A stretch of DNA of 64,000 bases from Mermis nigrescens. Lineage: Eukaryota; Nematoda; Enoplea; Mermithida; Mermithidae. The notes under the pieces are model-generated. The model was not told the DNA's origin and did no database searches. It was given only the letters and a program-made list of their open reading frames with translations. Of this stretch, positions 1 through 11,700 are shown one piece after another; position 1 is the first letter of the stretch; the number at the start of each line of letters is the position of its first letter. The stretch lies in contig JAVLUZ010000142.1 in the NCBI GenBank assembly GCA_036768485.1, positions 3,285,848 through 3,349,847 of the forward strand, given 5' to 3'. Made by a program: the position numbers and the translations under genes.

Positions 1-200
1 GATTGGACGCAAAAACATAATATGCGAGTTCAGTTGCTATGTACTTATTTTTCTGAATTTCAAAAGGATTTATAGCTATTTTCCCGACTTCAAAATGGGT
101 TAATTGGATATTTTTAGTCAAAAAGGCTATACAGCTGCTACTTTTGTGAGTTTAAAAAGGCTGGGTAGGTACTTATTTGCCACAAATTGTAGAAAAGGGC
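1..200. repeat. R5 repeat fragment
   Basis: Contains several 35-45 bp units of the form 'AAAAAGGCTATA... TTTTTGAGT', as at 25436-25583 and 30207-30478. Confidence 0.6.
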
Positions 201-418
201 GGTTTTAAAGCAATACCATTGTTTTTTTGTTGTAGAATCGGTTTTACAAAGCCTTTAGGTACATTCAGATTCTTGATTTTCACCCCTCTCTGAAAGTTTG
301 ATCCTACACACCTATGACAACGAACAGAAAAAACACTTTGTTCAGTTGAAACGCCATAACCTAACGGAAGACTCTTTACCAGTGTATGCTAGCAAAAAGT
401 TATTGTACAACAATCAGC

Positions 419-655
419 GCTGGTCACACGCGGGCGTGGGGAGGGGGGTTGGGGGAGGGAAGCAACCCCCTAGAAGGTCGACTACGCCCCAAGCATTCAA
501 TTTTTTAAAATTTGTTTTTTCCGCAATTTTTGATGCCAATGGATAGTGCTCGATGAGAAACGTTTGAAAACGGTGTTTTTCCGCCATACCGCCATTTTTA
601 AGAACATTTTTTGACCTTTTTGCACCCCCAGAATTTCGGTGATGCCTACATATGG
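419..655. repeat. R4 MITE copy (CGTGGG...CAATGGATAGTGC)
   Basis: Contains the R4 core GATGCCAATGGATAGTGC, TGATGAGAAACG and ACCCCCAGAATTT. The ends are eroded. It partly explains the two small ORFs seen here, which are not genes. Confidence 0.75.
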
Positions 656-689
656 TACTGGTTTTATGGCTCCTCACAAGTCAAACTCA

Positions 690-1020
690 AACCCAAATTT
701 AGTTTTCAATTTTCCGTTTCTACAGTGCTTTCATCCTTCATCTGTTGTACAAATATTCTAGTCAAAAAATCAAGCCTCGACGTTTAATACTTTTTGTTTT
801 AAATTTTGGGCGTTAATCACAAAAGTTCGTGCGGAAAAACCATTAAATCGACAACCGCGCAAAACTTATTCTGTGACCAGTTAAGAGCAATGCACTTTTG
901 TCAAAGAAAAACTTAAGCTATTATTCAAGCATTCTGAAGAAATGAATGTACAAATATACCCGTCCAACTTGACTTCAGCATATTTTTATGAAACGTGAGC
1001 TTTTCATACGGAATAACTGT
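690..1020. other. Unassigned AT-rich sequence beyond the last placed exon
   Basis: I see no exon, RNA gene or clear repeat here, on either strand. Confidence 0.5.
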
Positions 1021-1028
1021 TAGTACAG

Positions 1029-1447
1029 CACATAGGTGCACAAGGTCAGGGTCGGCAGGGGGGTGAAATGCCAAAAATCTAAAACAGTAAATTTAACGTT
1101 AACGATTTTTTTGCTGTTTTAATGATCAAAATGGTCAAAATAGCCTATAAAACGTTTTTTCGTGTTAATAACACATTTTAAAAGCATTTTTAGTCCATTT
1201 TGACTGCATTATATCACTTTTAACACTAAAAAAGGCAAAAATTTATCAATTTTGGGCGCTTTTTGAGTAAACAGTACTTAAAAGTACTACTCTGGCGCGA
1301 AGCGCCGGAAAAATTTTTGACATTTCTACTGATTTTGATGTCAAAAATGATGCAGAACAAGACCTGTTTGCTCAAAATCGCCGGACAGTACCGGTCTAGC
1401 TGACCCCTCAGAGGAGGGGGTAATACCCCCCCCCCTATGTGCATGTG
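1029..1447. mobile_element. R2 MITE, copy 1
   Basis: Ends CACATAGGTGCACAAGG and ...CTATGTGCATGTG; flanks TAGTACAG (1021) and TGGTACAG (1448), 7 of 8. Nearly identical to the 12.8 kb copy. Contains TGGCGCGAAGCGCCGGA. Confidence 0.85.
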
Positions 1448-1803
1448 TGGTACAGCAGGCAGTCTAGAACGCGAAACAAAAAATAGATCCCCAGAATTAA
1501 GCTAATGAAATTTGATTCTTTTTAGCGATTTTTCCAGCCAATCGACAGTTTGATGAGGAAAGCCGAAAAAATGGTTTTTCTTTGCCCAGACATTAATTTT
1601 TGAACTCTTTTTGACATTCGAAAATTTGTTGACCTTAATCAGCGGACTATTCTGTTGTGATTTTCAATTTTTAATATAGCAATTACACGTATGTAAAAGA
1701 TGAGATAGCGACTAAAAGCTGAAATTAAGTATGTACACATGCAAAGAAACAAGCAGAAGATTCGTTGCAAAATGCAAATAAATCAAAGGATTACCTTATA
1801 ACC

Positions 1804-2062
1804 ATAGGTGGGCGGCACCAAAATTCTGAGGGGGTGCAATAATTTTCAAAGGTCAAAAAATGGCCTTAAAAATGGCGGTATGGCGAAAAAACACCATTTT
1901 TGAACGTTTCTCATCGAGCACTATCAATTGGCATCAAAAAATTACGAAAAAACAAAAAAAAATTTCAAAAATTGAATTCTGGTGGGGGGGGTATTTTAGT
2001 TTCTGGAGGGGTATTTTGGTGTCTCGGGGGGTGCATACTCCCAACCCCCCACGCCCAGGTAT
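1804..2062. mobile_element. R4 MITE copy with target duplication
   Basis: Inverse orientation to the copies at 48.1 and 58.8 kb; ATAGGTGGGCGGCACC to CACGCCCAGGT. Direct repeats CTTATAACC flank it. Confidence 0.8.
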
Positions 2063-2159
2063 GCTTATAACCCCATATTTGCCAGGGAGGCGGTTAGATA
2101 CCGATAATTCAAAAGATCCCCGAGAATTCGGCAGATCCTCCGAAGGACAGTAGATCTCC

Positions 2160-2255
2160 AGAATGCAATTTTGGGCATGTTCTTTGGGATTTTTGCCAAT
2201 TTTACTCTACCCAGACCCCCAGAATTTGGCTACTGCCCGTGTACGCTTACTAATT
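2160..2255. repeat. R6 repeat fragment
   Basis: TTTTGCCAATTTTACTCTAC and GACCCCCAGAATTTGGCT; the same blocks recur at 3290-3420 and 29165-29270, and in other sense at 25300-25440 and 61190-61345. Confidence 0.6.
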
Positions 2256-2577
2256 ATTCACTAATCATTTAGATTCTTAAATCTGACGAATTGTTTTTTA
2301 AACCTACTGCCTAACGATATCGTTTCTAGTGTAATTATTCGAAGTAATCAGCCAAAGTTTTTCTAACTATACAAAAACTTGTAATTTCTGATTCTATACC
2401 GATTTTCATGCAAAGTCAATTATCGAGTTTTCCAATCTGAAATAAGCTAGCCCAGCAATTAACTAATCAAGAACAATAAACTTGAAATGTTTAATCATCA
2501 GATCGATGAAAACCATACACGGGCAGCAACAGAATTGTAGGGGGCCAAAAAAATCAATTCTGAAAGTCTACCGTAAT

Positions 2578-2796
2578 CTACGAGAGCATTTTGAATTCTA
2601 GGGGAATAAACTCCAACCCAGTCCATTTTTCATGAAACCATTTAATAGCATTTATGCTCCTGCAAGTATGTCCGTTGAAATGCACCTTTCTGCGCTTTAA
2701 GGGCATCCCGCTCAGATAGGCATCACTAAAAGGCGCTTGCTGAGGCGGTGAAGAACGCTGCCGCTCAATGTCCGTTTCAATGACAGCAACCCAATC
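2578..2796 (-). CDS. BAG6: BAG6-like exon 18: C-terminal signature and nuclear-localisation motif
   Basis: The acceptor atcgttttag| opens in phase 0 with [20 protein letters not shown], then [31 protein letters not shown] is the most diagnostic BAG6 motif. It includes the nuclear-localisation signal, and in the known protein this region binds GET4/TRC35. Read straight on, the frame stops at TAG 2578. Alternatively a donor AAG|GTGCAT at 2685 ends the exon after KRRK in phase 0, and the remaining C-terminal helices would lie beyond the left edge of the window. Confidence 0.85.
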   Translation of the reverse strand, partial: DWVAVIETDIERQRSSPPQQAPFSDAYLSGMPLKRRKVHFNGHTCRSINAIKWFHEKWTGLEFIPLEFKMLS

Positions 2797-5700
2797 CTAA
2801 AACGATAAAACAATCAGTGCTACAATAATGATAAAAATTAATATTTATTATTATTAATAATGATGATAAGAATAATAACCAATAATAATAATAATAATAA
2901 TAGTAATAAAAAACAACAAGAGTAGTAATAATAAAACTAAAAATTTACAATTCAGAACTGTAGCGATATTTTGACTTGAATTCGACAGATGTTAGTTTAT
3001 GATAAAATAAACATATTAGAGCGTAAGGGAGAAAAATGGAGATGCGACCCAGAGATTTTTTAGCGCCACACGCATTTACATGACACTTAATAGCCAGCAG
3101 AGAGCGTTTGTGCGCAGTCTCTCGTCAACGCACCAAAAAATAGAACTATTTGGAGGCAGGCTAAAATAATGATATTTCTGAGCGTTTCTCAAAAAATTCT
3201 ATACAATGCTTAAAAAATGTCACAATGTTTTCCACTCTTTCTATACAAAACTCTATTGTTCAAACTGTCACCTCCACACATAGGCGTGAGGGTTTTTCCC
3301 CAGAAATTGGAACGCCCCAGATTACTGTAGACCCCCATAATTCTATTTTTAGTAGCATTTTTGGCAATTTTACCCATCCAGACCCCCAGAATTTTCTTGC
3401 TGTCCATGTATGGTCACCACGGTTGATTTCTCTTCATCCGGTCCATGCTCGACTCTGAACGATTTCCTAACCTGTATTTGTGCTCAATTTTTGAGTCTAC
3501 CTCGCGAACTGAAAGGCTATTTAGAGGACAAACAAGTGTTAAGCTGGAATGAAAAGTAGGAAGCAAAATCAATGTCAAGTTATTGAAAGAACGATAAGCT
3601 GTAAAAAAATTCAAATTTTAGCATTCTCATTTAGCAAAGCTAATTATAAGATTTCGGTGATGATAAAGAAAAGACCGACGGTTAGGAAGTAAAAATAGTA
3701 CCTGCATTCTTAACAAAATGGGCGTGAAGCGAGACAAAAAATTCTTTGCAACTTCCTTGAAAAACGCTTAAAAAATGCTAAAACTCCTATAAAAAGCCTT
3801 TGAGCATGGCGCTAAGCCTACAAATACTGCAATATAAGACATTCAACCGAAAGTAGAGCAAATTAAGTAGAAATTTTCTAAAGTTGGCTATACCTCAGGC
3901 ACCTGCGATTTCCAATCTTCATTCTCCTTTTGTCCTACAATCTCTTTCCCTTGCTGATCAGAAGCCTGATTTGCTTCTTGCACAGTATTAGCTGGCAGTC
4001 CGTCAGACGTTGCCTCATCTCGTTCTTGCTTTTCAGCCCTAGCAGCCTACATATATTGGTGAAACCAAAATGAAATTGGAAGAATTACATATGAATAAAA
4101 GTGCTCTTGTTCGATTGAAGAATTACTCGTTGCAATTAAGAATTATTAAGCTTTGCTAAAGAAAACATGGCCTATCTCATCACATACTAGGACAATGTAT
4201 TCCATGAAGTCGTCGTAAAGTGTATGCGAGCTAAGAAGATACATACATATTATTGCGAAATTCGACATGAAAAAAGAAAGTTTTGTAATGGTACTGCTTG
4301 TCTGCCATTGTACAGAAAAACCGATGTGCGAAACTCGATATCTATTAATAAACTTTATTAGCATATTTTCACGAAGTTTTTCTGAAAACTTCTGAAATTT
4401 ACTAATACAGAAACATGGTAATTGTGTGCAAATGTTAATTATGAGAGGGAAGGCTGATTTTTCTTCCTATCTGCCAATTTTAAATTTTCGCATTTTTAAT
4501 AAGATTTAAATCCAATTTTTTATTTAGTTTTTGTTCTGTTGTACGTTACCTATATATGTTCATGCCTGCACAGTGGGCCGTGTTTACGGGGAGGCGGCCG
4601 TCCTCCCCTTGGCCGTAAAAAATTTCTGAAAGGTACATACATATGTAGGATAATACACGGAAAAATAGAAGGATTGCATCTATTTGCCAGAGAATCTTCG
4701 AATTTTCTGGACTTCGCGTCATATGTGAAGCGCACGAAATTTGAACAACTAACGGTCCTTAAAGTTCTCTCAAGAGTTGATTCCTTCGTTACAAACTAGA
4801 ACGTCATGTTTCAGCACAGCAATGCAAAACGTACAACGACGTCCTAATTTATAACATAAACATAGGTAACTAAATCCTTAGCAAAACTTAAGGACTCTTG
4901 ATTTATTAAAAGAATGTACATAAAAACATATGTATGTTAAGAGCTCAAAATCTAGGTTGGGAATAATCGATTAACTTTCGGGAGAAGGTGTTCAATTGCC
5001 TTCTATCATACGTAAAGAAGCATCTAAAAATGGCCTAAAAAGCAACTTTTTGCCAAGAAACTCGTGGGAGGAGGGAACTGGAAAGTCTTAATTTTGTTTA
5101 GATAAGGGAAAGGCAGCTTTGATTAGGGGATCTCCAAGCCGCCGCGACGAAAAAAGTCAAATGCAAGATAGTAATGCTAAAATCTTCACCGGCGTTGCAA
5201 CGGCCTGGCTGCTAGACGCATTCTCTGCTTGCTCACTAGCAGCAGCCGCTGGTGCCGACTGCGACTGCAAAGACTGGACAACTCCGGCTCCACCTGACAA
5301 AGTCACTGGGACATTGAAAGCTGCGGTTTGCGAGTGGACTACAACGAAGCGATATTTACAAGTGACCAAAACTGTAACAGGGGGATTCCCCACCTGAAGT
5401 CGATTGTCCCCACCCCCGCAAAGCCAGACGGATTTTGACCCCTAACCCCACACATTTCCATAGGAAGGTGAGGAGGGTATTACCCCCTAAGGGTCCAAGA
5501 CTCAAGTCACTGTCAGAGGATTTCTAGCGAGAACCCTTTAAATTTTTGTGAACTTATTTCCACTGTGGCAAAAGCGCAGTAAACTATTAGGATTTAATAA
5601 ACTAATACAGTACTTTTTTTGAAAAATGAGCTTGCTAAGCGAGAGTTGTAATCAAAGAGGAGCTTAAAGTTTAAACCTACCATTAAATTATAAAGATAAT

Positions 5701-8700
5701 AATTAAAGATTTAAAGCTTTAAGAAAAAGAAAAATGTGGTAAATTAAAACAAATTTAAAGGATATGATGAAACATTATTGTTGAGAATAGGACGATCACG
5801 TGCTATGTATAATGATTCCTTGATTAAAAGATCAAAAGAGTTGGATGCTCGACTGATAACCTTGAAGCAATCTGATGTAATTGGATGATTGCTATTTGAG
5901 ATATGTTTGTGAATAGCAGATAAACTATCACCCTGAATTGGCTTTCCTGTAGCAAATGAGATGCCATTATGCTCTGCCATTCTACTCCCAAAATGTCGGC
6001 GAGTTTCACCGATGTAACTAGCCATACAGCTAGAACACGTATACTTATATACTAAATTTGAGATTAGCTTAGCAGGTACAGCATCCTTGTTCTTGAAAAA
6101 CTGGTTGATACACATAACAGGTTTGTAAAGAAACCTTACTCTAATCTGAGGGTAAAATGCAGATATAACCTTTAGAATTCTGCTGCGTACATTATAGCCA
6201 TGCACACCAGTGTAAGACAAAACAAGAGAATACTTTATCACACCCGAATTTTATGTCATCACTCTTACTATAAACTTTTGTCATAAAGTCTGATATGACC
6301 TTATCAATCACTTTTTATACTTTTTGATGTAAGCAAGAGTAAATAGGCAAGCTAATCACTAAAAAACATGCACGTAACGGCCGAAAATTTTGGGTATGGG
6401 TTAAGGGTCGGACGAGGCCTCGGCCTCGGTAATCCTCGGTCTTTTTTGAGATCCCTCGGCCTCGGCCGAGGGTACGGTGAAGAATGGCCGAGGAACCGAG
6501 GGTTTTTTAATTTTGCATTTTTGAGTGATCCGAAATAGCACAAATACAGCGCCGATCGTTTAAAGTTTTATTCGATAAACGGATATGTAGAGCTCTGCAG
6601 CCATGGATAGCTGGCAGTTACGGTTCATTTTATTGATAAAGAAACGTGGGAACGTAAGGCGGCAGTTGTTGAATGCTTACCGTTCTCAGAGAAACATAGA
6701 GGCAAAAATTTGGCCTCTGCCTTAAAAAGGGTGCTGTTAGATTTCAATTTACTTAGCAAAGTGCACCTCATTATTCGTGATAACGGGGCTAATGTTGTTA
6801 AAGCGATGGAAATTGGCAAATTCAAAAATGTCAGCTGCTTCTTATGTACATGCCCTCCGCCTGATCGTAACAAATAGTTTATAAAGCCAACGTGTCGTTA
6901 TTGACATGATCGCAGAAGTAAATTCAATACAAAGCAGTGTTTTTTTGTACAACGTCCGTTTGTACATGTATGTACAACGATGGTCCCCAAAAGTCTTTGT
7001 AAATTTTGTACATGCAAATTTTTGTGTACTATAGATTTTAGTGTGGTAAAACAGGGTTTTCGATCTTTGGTAGTGTATTTTAGCTCATTTCTGGGTTTCT
7101 GACCAGTGCTTTTTTTGTACTCGGAAAAGATTTTTCCCGATGTACAAAGACTTTTCGGGACCGTCTTTGATACACGTAAAAAGATTTTTGGGAGGACAAA
7201 AATTGCAAAAAAGGTCTGAAATTCGCAAAAATTTTCGGTGCTTCGCGTCGAAGTGAGTAATTGTGTGTTCTATATATTATTATAATGACAGAAATTGCAT
7301 TTCAAAAGGAAAAATGTCAAATTTTTCGGCGCTTCACGCCGTTTTAAGACGATTCTTAGTGATTTTTGTCCTTAGAGACCCATAAATTAGCTAAAATACA
7401 CTACCAAAAGTCGAGCAACTCTGTTTTTACCACACTAAAATCATTACTGCACCATATTATAGTACCAAAAATTTGTATGTACAAAATGTACAAAGATTTT
7501 TGGGAAGACAAAAACTGTAAAAAGGTATAAAGTTCCCAAAATTTTCGATGCTTCGCGCCGAAATGAGTAATTCTTCGTCCTATATATCTTTAAAATGGCA
7601 GAATTTGCATTTAGCATGGAAACATGTCAAATTTGTCGACGCTTCGCGCCGTTTTGAGACAATTTTCAGTAATTTTCGACGTCAAAAACCCAGAAATTAG
7701 CTAAAATACACTACCAATGATCGAAAACCCTATTTTACCACACTAAAGTCGCATTATAGTACACAAAAATTTGCATGTACAAAGACTTTTGGGGACCATT
7801 TTCGTACATGTACAAATGGTCCTTGTACAAAAAAACACTGTTTCTGACGCCGAAAATTACTAAAAATTGACTCCAAACGGCGCGAAGCGCCGAAAAATTT
7901 TAGAATTTTCCAATGTAAATGCAAATTCTGCCATTTTTAAGATATATAGGACAAACAATTACTCATTTCGGCGCGAAGCATCGAAAATGTTTGGAAATTT
8001 TACACCTTTAGCCAATTTCTGGGTCTTAAAGGGCAAAAATCACTAAGAATCGTCTTAAAACGGCGCAAAGCGCCGTTTAGTTTGACATTTTTTCTTTTGA
8101 AATTCAATTTCTGCCATTATAAAGATATGTAGAACACACAGTAGTGATAGCGAAAACGAGCTGAATGATCAAGACGATTAGCAATTTATCACTACTGTGC
8201 CTGTCATTTGCATAGCCTACCTTTGAATAAAATTTGAATAATAGCTTGTTAGCTTTGGACTATATTACACTAATCAATTCTATCGCTACTGTAGTCACAT
8301 CACATGGAGCATATATGTCCTACATTGTTCGTACTCATTTACTCATATTATATCTACATCCCCGGTCCCTAAAGTTCCCTCGGCCGAGGGAAAAAAAGAC
8401 CCTCGTCCGATCCCTAATAATGGGTCCCCGGTCGTTTTTAAGGGGTATACACGACTTTGGCCAAAAATGGTACAAAAATACATAAAATAGCCAAAAATCG
8501 CAAGTTTTTGCCAAAAGCCAGGGGACTTCACGTGGGACGTCTAACTTCGAGTCGGGGATCCCCCAAATCCCAGTTAGACGCATGGTCCTTGGTCATCTTT
8601 AGAAGGCGACTGTGGGGGTAAATGACCCCTAATTTTTGGCCAAGAAATGGCAAAAAAACCTTAAAATCGTATCGGAGAAGTGTCAAAAGGCGTCTAGCTT

Positions 8701-11700
8701 TGGTTGGGGATCATCCCCAAAATCCGCTAGTGCATATATGGCCCTTCCCTGGCCATTTTTAGGGGTGGGACTTAATGACTTCCAATTTGTGGCCAAAAAT
8801 AGAAAAACACACCTAAATATAATCAAAAAACGTAGATTTTCGCCGAAAATAGATTTTGGCTTATAGAAAGATTTTTGAAGCCATCTTTGAACAACGTAAA
8901 AAGACTTTTTTGGGGCAAAGTGATAGTAATTTTAATGCTTTTTGAGTATTTTTCAAAAAAATGTCAAAAAAAATTTTTGACGTTTAGCTTCGAATATCTC
9001 TATTACAGCCTGTTTAATTTCAAGCACGGGCATTTAACACTCCAAAATCAATCTTTGTGTAATCTCAGGTCTCTTTGTGCAGACTCAAACATCTTTTGCA
9101 TCTACCTCTACAGTTTTAAAATATTTTATGTAAAGTAAGGAATATTTGATAACCTTGCGCTGTTTGACGTTCAAAGATAAAATTGATTAACTTATTTTGA
9201 CGTTGCACTGAATCCGTAATCGCAGTGGTGTTTTTTAAAAGTTCAATCAGCACATTACAATCTCTGAATCATTTCTGATCTTGTAATACAACTTATTTTA
9301 GCTTCCTCGGTTGGGTTTTATGTGTAAACTCAACCGTAAACCAATAAAAATTTCGGCGCCTCGCGCCGAACTAATATTATCAAATAAATTTAGAGCGAAT
9401 TAACATTTTTTGGACAGCATGCGGAGATCTTTGTAAATGTACAAAGACGCTCGTACAAAAAAATTAGCGTCGGCTGATAATATTAGACCACTTATTTTAC
9501 TGGTCCTAATTTTGGGATTTCAACCCTCCCTAAACTCTAAACCTTGGGAAACTATGCCTACTTGAATTTTTTGGCCGTTTTTATGCGTTTTTTGGCCGTT
9601 TCTGGCCAGAAACTGGAGGTCGTTTATGTACCTGCCCCTTAAAATAGCCGAGGCGGGGACCCCCACCCAATTTGTCCGAATCACTCATTCCACTTTACAA
9701 CAGAACTAGTGTGAAAATAGAATAACAGTCGCTTTTTCCGTTTAAGCCCGCATCTAGGATTCGCCTAAGGGACTGTACCCTAATTACATACTTAGCTCTA
9801 TCCTAAAAAGTATTTTAGTGTACATAGGTATATAGTACTGGCCATACTTGATCTTGGGGGTTTGAGGAAGGTTTCAGCCCCATGCCAGAAATTTTTTCAC
9901 CTCACCCCCCGCAGAATTCGCGATTTTTCGAAAGTTTTTAGGTTAAATTTTACAGGAAAGGTGCTTTCCTATGCGTGATTGGCTATCTTTTCGCTCACAA
10001 AAGTGTCAAATTTTCGGCCATATACAGTGGTCGCCATGAAGTGACGCGCCATCACCCTCAGAATTATAATGGATGGTGCGTCGCGAGCGCCGTGTTACGT
10101 CCATCATGCGCCATCATCTCTTTTTTCTATTCAGCGCCATTAACCTCCATCATCCCGTTAATCTGGCGATCGGACGGCGCAATTTAGCTATTAATAGCGC
10201 CAACAAGGAAGCGCGCACGTGAATGCTGGCGCGCTTCCTTCTTGTTGGTGCTATTAATAGCTAAATTGCGCCGTCCACATCGCCAGATTAACGGGATGAT
10301 GGAGGTTAATGGTGCTGAATAGAAAAAAGAGATGATGGCGCATGATGGACGTAACGCGGCACTCGCGACGCACCATCCATTATAATTCTGAGGGTGATGG
10401 CGCGTCATCTTTCATGGAGACCACTGTATACTTTGTTTTAATTATATTTTGTTCAATTTGTTCGACTTTTTTCTGATTTTTTTACATTTTCAGGCTCTAG
10501 AAAGATGAAACATCGTCAGAAACGCCGAAAACGGTGTTTTTGACGCGTACCCAGCATTTTTGGGCCAAAAGCAGCACTTTAAAACTTTACCTTCCAACCC
10601 CAAAAGTCCCATGCTATGCATGTATGGCAATGATTGCATTTTTCGACGTTTTTCAACATGCTCTATCTATTGAAATCGTAAAATTTGATCGTTTAAAATA
10701 CTTCGGTAAGAGTGGGTAAAATTAAATAACGGAAATAAGTGAGTAATTATAGGAAGCGTTTTTACCGTTTCTAGCATCATAACGCTCCAGAATTCCAGAG
10801 CTGCAATTTTTAAATGATGAGCGAATCATTTTAAATTCAAAATATTTTATTTACATACTGTATAAGTAGCTACTTATCAAAACAAACATACACATGCATA
10901 TAACAGGGGAGACGGGGAATTCCCCATCCAGACTCGATCGTCCCCTCATACCCCAAAGTTAGAAAATTTTCGACCCCCTTCCCCGAATTTTGAAAAAAAT
11001 CGAATCTTTTGGCTTTTTTTAGGTGTTTTTGGTCATTTTTGGCCGCAAATTGGATTCCATTAAACCCCCGCCCCTAAAAAGGGCCAGGGACCCCCAACCG
11101 AAATTTTGAGTCATTACACGTATGTAACATACTGTTCGAAAAAATTTCATATGTAATTATGACAAGTTTGGAAAAATTTATTTGACAGTTTTTGCGGTCA
11201 TAGCGAATAAAAATCCAATAACGGCAATTCGAAGTTAATAATAGCTTAGACCGACAAACCAATCCACCATTTGAGGAATGCAATTTTAGCGAACGAAAGG
11301 TTGAGTTCAAAGTCTTATTTAATCAGGTATTAGATATATAAATATAGATTTGAATCGGACCAGCCCTTCAAAAGGAACTTTTTAAATGAAGAAAAGTCTA
11401 TTCGAAATTCAATATAGATATTATTCAATTAGCTAGTCGTCAAAATAAGCGTATGCAGGTCTAATAATTTTTTTCGTAAGCCCGAAAAGGTTTGTTAAAA
11501 ACTTTTTTAGAGGTCAGAGGGGTAAAATCCAATGATCGCAATGCAATACATTGTGTCATTAATCATCATAAAAAAGATTTTTTATCGCTGAGATCGCAAA
11601 ATCGTTCCAGCGCTATGTATTTTAAGTTTGCTACCTAGTTATTGAATAACTACGAGTATGCATAGGTTCAAACAAATTTCCATATATTCGAAAAGATAAA

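Larger units (their letters stand above)
6402..8417 (+). mobile_element. Decayed hAT-type element with CCTCGG-rich ends
   Basis: The left end reads TAAGGGTCGGACGAGG and the right end is its inverse (CCTCGTCCGATCCCTAA). Probable 8-bp flanking duplications are GTATGGGT (6394) and TAATGGGT (8418), 6 of 8 matching. Just inside each end lie palindromic CCTCGG/GGCCGAGG repeats. The interior holds a hAT transposase fragment and a nested palindromic element at 6935-7840. Confidence 0.65.

Noticed and set aside
5119..5397. Plus-strand 92-codon frame
   Set aside because: It is the antisense of BAG6-like exon 16, which has splice sites and phase agreement on the minus strand.
6935..8140. Helitron, suggested by repeated GC hairpins
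   Set aside because: The hairpins are internal and repeated, no CTRR end or TC start was found, and the long inverted arms point to a palindromic MITE.
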